The notes: a model not told the origin generated them from the sequence alone. DNA of 9,460 nucleotides from Chloroflexota bacterium (GCA_025935655.1 JAICUV010000123.1:1-9460), one strand, 5' to 3'; shown: positions 1-7,041, counted from the stretch's first letter. Made by a program: numbers and translations.

Positions 1-578
1 ACCTCGTGGTGCGCCGCCTCCACGCTGATCCCGAACGCCTCGAGCGCGTCCACCATGTCCTGGCGGACCTCCTGGGCGAGGTCGGTGGAGTAGTCGAAGT
101 AGCCGGCCTGGTCGTGCGGGAGCGGGCTGATCCGCCCGTCGTCGCCGCGCCGGAACAGGAAGAACTCCAGCTCCGGGCCGGTGTTGACGATGTAGCCCAG
201 CTTGCGGGCCCGCTCCACCTGCCGCCGGAGGACGAAGCGCGGGTCGCCGGTGAACGGCTCGCCGCGCGGGGTGAACACGTCGCAGATGACGCGTGCCGTG
301 CCTCGCGTCCCCGAACCGGGCTGCCACGGGATCTCGTTGAACGTGGCCATGTCGGGGGCGAGGTACTGGTCCGACTCGGCGATGCGCGTGAAGCCCTCGA
401 TGGACGACCCGTCGAACCAGGTCCCGTGGCGCACCGAGTCCTCGAGCCGGTGGATCGGGATCGTGACCGCCTTCACCACGCCGAGGATGTCCGTGAACTG
501 GAGCTGGATGAAGCGGATGCCACCGTCGCGGGCGGCCTCGATCCGCGTCAACGCCTCGCTCGTGTCCTCGATCGCCAA
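1..578 (-). CDS. glnA: Type I glutamine synthetase, N-terminal part (gene cut by window edge)
   Basis: Glutamine synthetase makes glutamine from glutamate, ammonia and ATP in the cytoplasm, as a dodecamer. The visible 193 residues hold the beta-grasp N-terminal domain: a 'QLQFTDILG' stretch near residues 26-33, the 'FDGSSIEGF' signature at 55-63, then the start of the catalytic domain with 'GPELEFFLF' at 134-142 (glutamate metal ligand region) and 'AAHHEV' at 188-193. The rest of the catalytic domain, including any adenylylation Tyr, lies outside the window. I chose the TTG at 578-576 because a GGAGG lies 5 nt upstream (588-584) and the N-terminus then matches the Bacillus-type enzyme in length; no ATG or GTG is available in frame nearby. 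It lies 110 nt downstream of the PucR-type regulator on the same strand. Family assignment is secure; the sub-type (alpha or beta) cannot be decided from this part. Confidence 0.94.
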   Translation of the reverse strand, partial: MAIEDTSEALTRIEAARDGGIRFIQLQFTDILGVVKAVTIPIHRLEDSVRHGTWFDGSSIEGFTRIAESDQYLAPDMATFNEIPWQPGSGTRGTARVICDVFTPRGEPFTGDPRFVLRRQVERARKLGYIVNTGPELEFFLFRRGDDGRISPLPHDQAGYFDYSTDLAQEVRQDMVDALEAFGISVEAAHHE

Positions 579-644
579 TGCCGCCTCCAGGCAGCGGTTG
601 TGCGTAGAGCACGAAACCGCCGGTGCGTCGCGGGTGATGCGAGG

Positions 645-650
645 AGTCTA
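645..650 (-). promoter_or_regulatory. Candidate -10 element in the 110-nt gap before glnA
   Basis: On the minus strand the gap 688-579 contains TAGACT (4/6 match to TATAAT), which would place a start of transcription near 638 and a leader of about 60 nt. No good -35 hexamer is visible at 16-18 nt. A heptamer cgtgcga is directly repeated at 664-670 and 672-678 (+ strand), just upstream of the putative -10, and could be an activator site. No terminator with a T-run is seen after the PucR gene stop, so read-through into glnA is equally possible. Confidence 0.25.
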
Positions 651-688
651 GCGGCGCGCCGAGCGTGCGAACGTGCGATCTGCCCCGC

Positions 689-2206
689 TCAACGACCGTC
701 TTGTTGTGCGGATTGCACGACACGGACCGCAACCGAGAGGGCCAGGCGGAGCTCGGGATCGGCCAGATCCCACCCGGTACGGGCCTCGACGTTGCGGACG
801 CGGTACGCCAGCGTGTTGCGGTGGATTCCCAGCCGATTCGCGGCCTCGCCCGCGGCGCCGTGGTCGAGGACCGCGCGGAGGGTCGCCAGCCGTTCGCGCA
901 CGCTCGCGGGCCGGCCGGCGAGCAGCGGCTCGAGCAGCGCGGCCGCCTGCATCCGGTCATCGGGCAGGCTGCCCAACGAGGACAGCAGCCGATAGGCCGC
1001 CAGGCGGTCGGCACGCGCCACGAGCGGCGGCTCGGCGAGCCGCTCCGCCGCGTCCAGCGTCGCGCGGGCGTTGGCCTCCTCCATGGGGCGCCCGGACGGC
1101 TCCGCGAACGGCTCGCTCAGCGCGACGGTCCGCCCCAGGAACTCCGCGACGCGGCCAGCGATCCGGAGGCCCAGCGGATCACCCGCCTCGAGCGCCGCGA
1201 TCGCGCGCAGGTCGAGGCTCTCGCTCGTGCCCCGGAGGCTGAGGCGTCTGGCGGCGAACCGGAACCGGAGCTCCTGGCGGACCTCCTCGCGGCTCGGCTC
1301 GCCGGCGATCGACTCCGGCTGCCGGGCGACGAGCACCACCCACGGCGGTCCGTCGGACGGGAGCGCGTCGCCGCGGGCGGACTCGTCGCGCGCGCGGCGG
1401 ACCTGCGACTCCACGAGCAGCTCCAGGGAGAGCAGCGGCGCGACGCGCTCGGTGGCGATCGTCTCGAGGTCGCTGACCGGGCGCTCGCCCAGCAGCACGA
1501 GCCAGCCCGACGGCCCGGTCTCCCCCGGCGCGCCGGGGAGCGGCACCCGCTTGCCCCCGGACAGCGGCCGGGCGAGATAGGCCGCGACCGCTGCGGCGGC
1601 GTCCGGCACGTCGGCCGGGGCGTGGAGCGCGATGGTGTCCGAGCGCCGGCCCTCGAGCGCGATGGCCCGGCGCAGGAACCCGCCGATCGCCGCGACGAGC
1701 GCCTCGACGCCGCGCGCGGCCATCGCCAGCTGTGCCAGGTCCGCCTCGAGGACGCTCGACTGGCGCTCGAGCTCGCCGCGGCGGTCCACCAGGTAGCCGA
1801 TGATCCGCTTCTCGAGCGTCGCCGGGTCCAGGCCGCGGACGCGGATCGCGGGGAGTCCCGCGTCGGCGGCGGCGCGACCGAGGTCCGAGAGCGCGTCGCG
1901 TCCGCCGGGGCCCGTCCCGCCCTCCCCGATCCCATGCGCCGGCACGAGCAGCAGCCCCGACGCGCCGCTTCGGGCGAGCGTCTGCGCGAGGTCCACGAGA
2001 TCCGCGGGAGCCGGGGCCACGACCGACAACGAGCTCGCCGGGACGATCACCAGGTCGGACGGCTCGAGGACATCGAGCGCGGGGACGCGCGCCCGGAGGA
2101 CCCGGACCCAGCCGACCGTCCGAGCGCCCTCGGCCTCCGACACCGGCGCGCCGACGGAGTCCGCGTCGGGCAGCAGCGTGGCGAGGATCTCGTGGAGCGG
2201 GGCCAT
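689..2206 (-). CDS. PucR/CdaR-family transcriptional regulator
   Basis: A 505-residue predicted DNA-binding regulator of the PucR type; relatives activate purine catabolism, sugar-acid or amino-acid genes in response to small molecules. The N-terminus (residues about 1-125, opening 'MAPLHEILATLL') fits the PucR N-terminal sensory domain, with a hydrophobic 'PSDLVIVPASSL' strand at 49-60 and 'GLLLVP' at 84-89. A helix around 128-165 is followed by a GAF-like region to about 265, then a weak CdaR GGDEF-like segment about 290-365. The C-terminal helix-turn-helix is clear: 'IHRNTLAYRV' at 461-470 and 'LADPELRLAL' at 481-490, the typical PucR_2 ending. The frame is open upstream to a GTG at 2299, but the sensory domain begins at the ATG at 2206, so I use that; no strong SD precedes it. 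Its position next to glnA suggests a nitrogen role (inference); the effector is unknown. Confidence 0.9.
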   Translation of the reverse strand: MAPLHEILATLLPDADSVGAPVSEAEGARTVGWVRVLRARVPALDVLEPSDLVIVPASSLSVVAPAPADLVDLAQTLARSGASGLLLVPAHGIGEGGTGPGGRDALSDLGRAAADAGLPAIRVRGLDPATLEKRIIGYLVDRRGELERQSSVLEADLAQLAMAARGVEALVAAIGGFLRRAIALEGRRSDTIALHAPADVPDAAAAVAAYLARPLSGGKRVPLPGAPGETGPSGWLVLLGERPVSDLETIATERVAPLLSLELLVESQVRRARDESARGDALPSDGPPWVVLVARQPESIAGEPSREEVRQELRFRFAARRLSLRGTSESLDLRAIAALEAGDPLGLRIAGRVAEFLGRTVALSEPFAEPSGRPMEEANARATLDAAERLAEPPLVARADRLAAYRLLSSLGSLPDDRMQAAALLEPLLAGRPASVRERLATLRAVLDHGAAGEAANRLGIHRNTLAYRVRNVEARTGWDLADPELRLALSVAVRVVQSAQQDGR

Positions 2207-2369
2207 GCTCGAAGTGTGCGGTACGTCGCGGTTGGCCGTGGCGCCTCGGTCCCGTTCGCACCGGAACCGGCATCCAGTCAGAGGACGACTCTTCGTCACC
2301 TGCCCGGTCGCGAATTGGGGTCGAATCCCGTCGCGGGCCGCGTCTGGTGACTCGGTGGCAGGACCAGGC

Positions 2370-2399
2370 GTTAGAACCCCGCCCGGATGACCCGGTCAA
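2370..2399 (-). promoter_or_regulatory. Candidate sigma70-type promoter of the PucR gene
   Basis: On the minus strand TTGACC (2399-2394, 5/6 match to TTGACA) is followed after 18 nt by TCTAAC (2375-2370, 4/6 match to TATAAT). Transcription would start near 2363 and leave a leader of about 155 nt before the ATG at 2206. The remainder of the 216-nt gap 2207-2422 holds no ORF of note. It contains an imperfect hairpin with arms 2338-2332 and 2312-2302 that would lie in the leader. No terminator is obvious after the resB stop, so part of the PucR transcription may come from upstream. Confidence 0.4.
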
Positions 2400-2406
2400 C
2401 GTGACC
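2388..2406. promoter_or_regulatory. TGACC/GGTCA half-site cluster overlapping the -35, candidate operator
   Basis: On the + strand the string reads TGACC (2388-2392), one base, GGTCA (2394-2398), three bases, TGACC (2402-2406). Two perfect 5-bp inverted pairs therefore share the middle half-site. The middle copy overlaps the predicted -35 hexamer of the PucR gene, the usual place for an autoregulatory or regulatory operator. That a protein binds here is inference; half-sites of 5 bp in GC-rich DNA can occur by chance. Confidence 0.3.
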
Positions 2407-2422
2407 AACAGTCGTGCCTTGA

Positions 2423-3856
2423 CTAGCTGGCGTCTCCGGGCTGGGTCGACGCCCGCCGACGGGCGGCGACCAGGTCGTCCAGCACGCCCCCGAACTCCCG
2501 ACCCACATCCACGTACCGGTCCGCGCGCACGACCAGCGCCAGGCGCCCGTCGGCGCCGAGCCGCGCCCAGACCCGGCGACGTGGCATCCAGAACGTGATC
2601 AGCAGCCCGATGAGCAGGGATCCCGCGGCGATCCACACGAGCCCCTGTCCGGGGTCGCGCTTCGCGATCAGCAGCGTGAAGTCCTGGAACCCGCGGAGCT
2701 CGACGGAGAAGTCCGTCCCCTCCGGCGTGTCGCTCTGGCCGCGCGTGAGGGCGATCGGCTGGAGGCCCACGATCCTGGGCGTGCCGTCCGCGTTGGTCCC
2801 GATCGCCCGGAACGGGAGCACGAGCAGCACCCCGACGCCGTCGGCCTCCCGCTGGAGCAGCAGCTGCAGGGCGACGTCACGCCCGGGGACCGCGAACTCC
2901 GCGAACGGGAAGCCGGCTGCGGAATCGGTCATCGGGATCGGCCCGGTCCACAGGGGCTTGCCCGCCGCGTCCCGGATCACGACGTCCGGTGCCGGACCGA
3001 ACCCGTTCTGGTGGAACGTGTAGCCGCCGACGCTGAGCGGATCGTTCACGCGGATCGTCTTCTCGGCGATCTCCTTGCCGTCCTGGTACACGGCGAGATG
3101 GGTCGTGAAGTCGCTCGCCTTGCCGGTCTCGAGGAAGCCCGGCGCCTCGAAGCCGAGGTTCCGGACGAGCAGCAGCCCGGGCGTGCCGATGGGCTGGACG
3201 GTCAGCGACTCGCCCTCGGCCACGACGAGGCCCTGCTCGTCGCCGAGACGCGCCGTCACCGCGGCCGCGACGAGGAACAGCACCAGCCCGGCGTGGCTGA
3301 TCAGCGTCGCCATCTTCACCCACCGGTTGCGGTCACCGTAGATGTACGTGGCCCCGCCCGCGACCTCCGTGCGCACGACGAACCGGTGGCGCCGCAGCAC
3401 GCTCGCGACCGTCCCGGCGTCCACGCCCGCCATCAACGCACGATCGGGCAGCGCGGGGTCGTAGTACGGGTCGGGCTGCACGACCCGGATCTCCGAGCTC
3501 TGGCGCCACAGTCGGGGGGTGCGGTCGATCGTGCAGGCGACGATCGAGAGGATCAGCACCACCAGCCCGATGCTGAACCAGGTCGAGGTGAAGATGTGCC
3601 AGACCTGGATCCGCTCGAGGAGGTGGACGAGGTCCGTCCCCATCACCGGGTCGTACTGGGCGTGGAGCTTGTCCATCTCGTTCGCGTAGTCCGTCGCGGA
3701 CCGGAACGCGAACCCGGGCAGCTGCCGGAGCGTCATCCCGATCACGGCAAGCAGGCTGAGCACGATGATCTGGACGACCGCGAAGTTGACCGACGTCAGC
3801 AGCCCCCAGACCGCGTTGCCGATCCGGGCGAGCGGCCCCGGGACCGGGCGGGCCAA
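2423..3856 (-). CDS. resB: System II cytochrome c assembly protein ResB (Ccs1)
   Basis: A membrane protein that, with CcsA/ResC, carries haem across the membrane and attaches it to apocytochrome c. From the TTG at 3856 it has 477 residues. It shows the family's four-helix layout: TM1 about 23-43, TM2 about 91-110, TM3 about 183-203, a large extracytoplasmic domain about 205-400, and TM4 about 405-424 followed by a basic cytoplasmic tail. The His in TM3 'LISHAG' (H188) and the His in 'YTFHQNGFG' (H282) match conserved, probably haem-related positions. No CcsA gene is in the window. It follows the PLP-enzyme gene by 38 nt and is probably co-transcribed. The start is uncertain: the TTG has no SD, while a good SD (aaggggg at 3898-3892) stands 6 nt before an ATC at 3883-3881 in the same frame, which would add 9 residues. 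Family call is firm, start is not. Confidence 0.9.
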   Translation of the reverse strand: MARPVPGPLARIGNAVWGLLTSVNFAVVQIIVLSLLAVIGMTLRQLPGFAFRSATDYANEMDKLHAQYDPVMGTDLVHLLERIQVWHIFTSTWFSIGLVVLILSIVACTIDRTPRLWRQSSEIRVVQPDPYYDPALPDRALMAGVDAGTVASVLRRHRFVVRTEVAGGATYIYGDRNRWVKMATLISHAGLVLFLVAAAVTARLGDEQGLVVAEGESLTVQPIGTPGLLLVRNLGFEAPGFLETGKASDFTTHLAVYQDGKEIAEKTIRVNDPLSVGGYTFHQNGFGPAPDVVIRDAAGKPLWTGPIPMTDSAAGFPFAEFAVPGRDVALQLLLQREADGVGVLLVLPFRAIGTNADGTPRIVGLQPIALTRGQSDTPEGTDFSVELRGFQDFTLLIAKRDPGQGLVWIAAGSLLIGLLITFWMPRRRVWARLGADGRLALVVRADRYVDVGREFGGVLDDLVAARRRASTQPGDAS

Positions 3857-3894
3857 CGGACGGCGCGCGGCGATGGTCGCGATGGGAGGCCCCC

Positions 3895-5118
3895 TTACGC
3901 CGGGCTGGGCGCGGCGGTCGCCGCACGGGCGGCCCGGAGCGCCCCGTCCACGTCGGCGAGGAGGTCCGCCTCGTCCTCGAGCCCCACGGAGATCCGCAGC
4001 AGGCCCTCGGTGATCCCGGCGGCGGCGAGCTGCGATGCGTCCAGCGCGCGGTGGCTGCTGGACGGCGGGTGGACCACCATCGTGTGCACGGAGCCCAGGC
4101 TCGCCGTCCGCTCCGGGATCCTGAGCGTGTCGAAGAACACCCGCCCGGCCTCGCGGCCGCCGGCGAGGTCCACGGACAGCATCGCGCCGCCGCCGTCGAG
4201 GATCCGCGCCGCGACGTCCGCCTGCGGGTGGCTCGGGAGGCCCGGGTGGATGACGCCGTTCACGCCGTCCTGGCGCTCCAGGAACGTCGCGAGCGCCAGG
4301 GCGGTCCGCGCCTGGCGCTCCATCCGCACCGCGAGGGTCGGGATGCCGCGCAGGACGAGGAACGCCGCGAACGGCCCGAGGGTCGCGCCGGTGTCGATGA
4401 GCGCGGAGCGCACGGCGGCGATCCGGTCGCGCGGCCCGACGACGGCGCCGGCCATCACGTCGCTGTGGCCGGACAGGTACTTCGTCGCGGACTCCATGAC
4501 GAGGTCGGCGCCGTGCTCCAGGGGCCGGCACAGCGCCGGCGACGCGAACGTGTTGTCGACCGTCAGGAGGGCGCCGTGCTCGTGGGCGACGGCAGCCAGG
4601 GCCGGCAGGTCGGCGAGGACGCAGGTGGGGTTCGCGATCGTCTCGACGTGGAGGATCCGGGTCGGCCGCGCCCGGAGCGCCGCCTCGACGGCGCCGACAT
4701 CGGTCGTGTCGACGTAGGCGATGTCCACCCCCAGCCGCCCGAACGCGGAGATCGCCTGGGTCCGGGTCGTCCCGTAGCCCACGTGCCCGATGAGCACCCG
4801 GTCCCCCGCGCGGAGGAGGCTCAGGAACGCGGCATGGATCGCCGCCATGCCCGTCGCGAGCGCGATCCCGGCCTCGGCGTCGTGGAGCTCCGCGATCGCG
4901 TCGCCCAGCGCCGTGACCGTCGGGTTGTCGATCCGACTGTACGCGTAGCCCGGCTGCTCGCCGGTGAGGACCGCGGCCAGCTCCTCGGCATCCCCCGAGG
5001 CGAACGTGGCCGTCTGGTAGATCGGGACGGCCGTGGGCGTCTGGGTCACGAGCGGCGCGCGCGAGGCCGCACGGATGGCTCGGGTCGAAGGGCCGGGACG
5101 GGGTCGCTCGTCGGTCAC
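3895..5118 (-). CDS. PLP-dependent Cys/Met metabolism enzyme (cystathionine gamma-synthase / gamma-lyase class)
   Basis: A cytoplasmic fold-type I PLP enzyme of 407 residues, the usual length for this family, acting on homoserine esters, cystathionine, homocysteine or methionine. Visible hallmarks: 'YAYSRIDNPT' at 58-67 (phosphate-binding Tyr/Arg from the neighbouring subunit), 'VGYGTT' at 113-118 with the active-site Tyr at 115, 'VDNTFASP' at 187-194 (Asp188 to the pyridine nitrogen), 'SATKYLSGHSD' at 210-220 with Lys213 forming the aldimine, 'ASLGS' at 339-343 and 'LRISVGLED' at 374-382 with Arg375 for the substrate carboxylate. The residues after the Tyr read G-T-T, lacking the Cys of classical methionine gamma-lyases, so synthase, gamma-lyase or sulfhydrylase activity cannot be separated by eye. 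GTG start at 5118, 9 nt after the cyclase gene stop and without a clear SD, suggesting coupled translation. resB follows closely. Confidence 0.93.
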   Translation of the reverse strand: MTDERPRPGPSTRAIRAASRAPLVTQTPTAVPIYQTATFASGDAEELAAVLTGEQPGYAYSRIDNPTVTALGDAIAELHDAEAGIALATGMAAIHAAFLSLLRAGDRVLIGHVGYGTTRTQAISAFGRLGVDIAYVDTTDVGAVEAALRARPTRILHVETIANPTCVLADLPALAAVAHEHGALLTVDNTFASPALCRPLEHGADLVMESATKYLSGHSDVMAGAVVGPRDRIAAVRSALIDTGATLGPFAAFLVLRGIPTLAVRMERQARTALALATFLERQDGVNGVIHPGLPSHPQADVAARILDGGGAMLSVDLAGGREAGRVFFDTLRIPERTASLGSVHTMVVHPPSSSHRALDASQLAAAGITEGLLRISVGLEDEADLLADVDGALRAARAATAAPSPA

Positions 5119-5127
5119 GGCGCGATG

Positions 5128-6444
5128 CTACACCGGGTCGCCTCGACCCCCCGTCGGCCGGGTCCGGACGGGGCCCCCGGCGGCGGTCACATCGGCCTCC
5201 ATCACCGGCACGCCGGTCGTCCGGTCGCGGCCGCCGCGCTTCGAGCGGTACATCGCCTCGTCCGCGCGTTCGAGCAGCTCACCGACACGCTCCCCGTCCT
5301 GCGGGTACGTGACGAGGCCCACGGACACGCTCGTGGGGAGGCGCCGCCCGTCGACCTCGATCCCGGCCGCCGCCACGCCCTGGCGGATCTTCTCCGCCAG
5401 GATCCAGCCGCCGGTGGCGTCGGTCTCGGGCAGGAGCACGACGAACTCGTCGCCGCCGAACCGGGCGCCGGTGTCGATCCGGCGGATCCCGGCCAGCACG
5501 GTGTCGCCCACGAGCCGCAGGGCGCGGTCGCCCGCGAGGTGGCCCGCCCGGTCGTTGATGCCCTTGAGGTCGTCCATGTCGATCATCAGGAGGCAGAAGG
5601 CGCGACCCGTCCGCTGGCTGCGGGCGAGCTCCCGATCCAGCGCGCTGAACAGGTACGGCCGCGTCCGGAGGCCGGTGAGCGGGTCCACGCTCGCGAGCCG
5701 GCTGGTCTCCATCCGCGCGCGTCGCTGCTCGCGCCCGATCGCCATGCCGATGTAGCCGATGAGCCCGAGCGCCGTGAGGTTCACGGCGACCGTGGCCAAC
5801 GACGCCGCATCGAGCGCCGGCGAGGACGCGAGCACCGCGACCACGTACGCGAGCGCCGCCCCCGCCGTGAGCCCGAGGGCCATGCCCGGCGTCACGACGA
5901 TCGCCGCCCCCACGACGATCAGCGGCAGCGCGAAGAAGAACGGGCTCGCCACCCCGCCGGTGAGCGCCACCAGGACCGCGGCGAACACGACGGCCATCGC
6001 CCCCTCGACGATGAGCAGGAACGCGTCCGGGACGCTCGGCGGGACGAGCTCGTGGAGGACGAAGGTGTACAGCGCAGCCAGCCCGACGAGGACGAGGATC
6101 GCGCCCTGGCGATCGCCCCACAGGTCGGTGACGGCGACGATGGTCGTGACGGTGAGCAGGAAGACCCAGGTCGCGACGCGGATGATCCGGTCCAGCGCGG
6201 CGGGCCGGAGATCGGACGCCCGGCCCACCTCCCGGTAGCGCGCGCTCGGACGCGGCGCGGGACCGACGTCGGCAGCGTCGTCAGCGCCGGTGGCGTCTCC
6301 GGCGTCCACGGGGTCGGCGCCACGCCGGGTCCGCAACAACGTCCCACGGACGCTCTCGCCGAGCGGGCCGGGGATCGCGGCCATGAGGGCAAGGGCGGCC
6401 AGCAAGGCCACCATGACCGGCGCGAGGATCTGGTCCATCGCCAC
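5128..6444 (-). CDS. Membrane-bound diguanylate cyclase (GGDEF domain)
   Basis: Predicted to make cyclic di-GMP from two GTP at the inner face of the membrane. The 438 residues begin with a hydrophobic segment (about 5-24), then a charged, Ala/Asp-rich linker (about 38-80). About six further membrane segments follow (roughly 88-106, 113-131, 141-161, 168-186, 190-207, 217-236), resembling an integral-membrane sensor of unassigned type. The GGDEF domain covers about 250-405: 'DPLTGL' at 254-259, metal-site 'MIDMDDLKGIND' at 287-298, and intact GGDEF at 330-334. An inhibitory I-site RxxD (R321, D324) stands five residues before GGDEF, so product feedback is likely. No EAL domain is present. GTG at 6444 is used (ggggg 7 nt upstream); an ATG two codons later (6438) is equally possible. 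The next gene begins 9 nt after the stop. Confidence 0.93.
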   Translation of the reverse strand: MAMDQILAPVMVALLAALALMAAIPGPLGESVRGTLLRTRRGADPVDAGDATGADDAADVGPAPRPSARYREVGRASDLRPAALDRIIRVATWVFLLTVTTIVAVTDLWGDRQGAILVLVGLAALYTFVLHELVPPSVPDAFLLIVEGAMAVVFAAVLVALTGGVASPFFFALPLIVVGAAIVVTPGMALGLTAGAALAYVVAVLASSPALDAASLATVAVNLTALGLIGYIGMAIGREQRRARMETSRLASVDPLTGLRTRPYLFSALDRELARSQRTGRAFCLLMIDMDDLKGINDRAGHLAGDRALRLVGDTVLAGIRRIDTGARFGGDEFVVLLPETDATGGWILAEKIRQGVAAAGIEVDGRRLPTSVSVGLVTYPQDGERVGELLERADEAMYRSKRGGRDRTTGVPVMEADVTAAGGPVRTRPTGGRGDPV

Positions 6445-6482
6445 GTGCGCGCCCCCGGGCGTGCGGCGGGTTGCCGCCTTCG

Positions 6483-6503
6483 GCCGGCTCCCCGTTCGCC
6501 GGC
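6483..6503. repeat. Inverted repeat GCCGGC / GCCGGC, hairpin in gap before cyclase gene
   Basis: Two copies of the self-complementary hexamer GCCGGC (6483-6488 and 6498-6503) are separated by 9 nt and can form a 6-bp stem. It lies in the 96-nt gap 6445-6540 between the Lrp gene and the cyclase gene, and would be in the leader of any transcript reading into the cyclase. No convincing promoter hexamers are visible in this gap. Confidence 0.3.
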
Positions 6504-6508
6504 GTGGG

Positions 6509-6528
6509 GCCGATCGTAGTCGATCGGC
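6509..6528 (-). terminator. Perfect 8-bp hairpin 12 nt after the Lrp gene stop
   Basis: The arms GCCGATCG (6509-6516) and CGATCGGC (6521-6528) pair perfectly around the loop TAGT (+ strand reading). The position just beyond the Lrp/AsnC stop codon suits a terminator, but no T-run follows on the minus strand. It may instead be an attenuator, an RNA-stability element or a protein site. If it terminates, the cyclase gene needs its own promoter. Confidence 0.42.
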
Positions 6529-6540
6529 GACGCGAGGAGC

Positions 6541-7041
6541 CTAGCGCGTTCCCCACTGGTAGCTCTGCTTCATCAGCCGGAGGTACACGAACGTCTCCGT
6601 CTCGCGCACGCCCTGGATCTTGCGCAGCTTCTCGCTCAGGAACCGCAGCAGCGCCTCGTTGTCCTCGGCGACGCACTCCACGAGGATGTCGTACGAGCCC
6701 GCGGTGACCACGACGTAATCGGTCTCCGGGAACGCCGCGATCTCCTCGGCGACCTCGATGAGCCGCGACGCCTCGCACCGGATCCCGATCATCGCCCACT
6801 GCTGGAAGCCCAGCTTGAGCGGGTCGGTGACGCCCACGACCTGCATGATCCCGCGCTCGATGAGCCGGTTCGTGCGCGCGCGGACGGCTGCCTCGGACAC
6901 GCCGAGGTCGGCGGCGATCTGCGTGAACGGGCGGCGGCCGTCCTCCTGGAGGTGCTCGATGATCCGCTTGTCGAGGTCCGAGACCTCGCCTGCGGCACGT
7001 CCGTTCCGCGGGCCGGTTCCGCGCTGGCGTCCTTCGCTCAT
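6541..7041 (-). CDS. Lrp/AsnC-family transcriptional regulator
   Basis: A 166-residue regulator that, by family knowledge, binds DNA as a multimer and senses amino acids. After a basic, Gly-rich N-terminal tail (1-20) comes the AsnC-type winged HTH: 'DLDKRIIEHL' at 22-31, 'QIAADLGVSEAAVRARTNRL' at 41-60 with the recognition helix near 49-60. The RAM/AsnC ligand domain spans about 80-157, with the conserved 'TAGSYDILVEC' at 113-123 that lies near the effector pocket. Start ATG at 7041; the SD before it is poor. A 16-codon ORF with a good SD ends in an ATGA overlap with this start, which could supply translation by coupling. The targets are unknown; the neighbouring cyclase and amino-acid-sulfur enzyme genes are natural candidates, together with its own promoter. 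The N-terminal tail is longer than in E. coli Lrp. Confidence 0.94.
   Translation of the reverse strand: MSEGRQRGTGPRNGRAAGEVSDLDKRIIEHLQEDGRRPFTQIAADLGVSEAAVRARTNRLIERGIMQVVGVTDPLKLGFQQWAMIGIRCEASRLIEVAEEIAAFPETDYVVVTAGSYDILVECVAEDNEALLRFLSEKLRKIQGVRETETFVYLRLMKQSYQWGTR

Noticed and set aside
6..995. 329-codon open frame on the + strand
   Set aside because: Antisense to glnA and the end of the PucR gene, both secure; no motif.
2207..2299. GTG start at 2299 for the PucR gene (31 more residues)
   Set aside because: The added residues have no place in the PucR N-terminal domain, which begins at the ATG at 2206, and no well-placed SD precedes the GTG.
2316..2330. tRNA-like string ggggtcgaatccc
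   Set aside because: It recalls a T-arm, but the loop lacks the TTC start, the stem does not extend to 5 bp, and no D-arm, anticodon arm or acceptor stem is found on either strand.
665..2350. 561-codon open frame on the + strand
   Set aside because: Antisense to the PucR-type regulator, Arg-rich, no recognisable motif; a codon-bias shadow.
2423..4531. resB frame extended to 702 codons
   Set aside because: The extra N-terminal part overlaps the PLP-enzyme gene in another frame and is Arg/Gly-rich without similarity; the ResB protein begins near 3856-3883.
3011..4717. 568-codon open frame on the + strand
   Set aside because: Antisense to resB and the PLP-enzyme gene and spans the gap between them; composition is typical of a shadow frame.
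4051..6519. 822-codon open frame on the + strand
   Set aside because: It lies antisense to the PLP-enzyme and cyclase genes, both of which carry complete family motifs. Its translation is Arg/Gly/Asp/His-rich without any domain. Long antisense frames are expected at this GC content.
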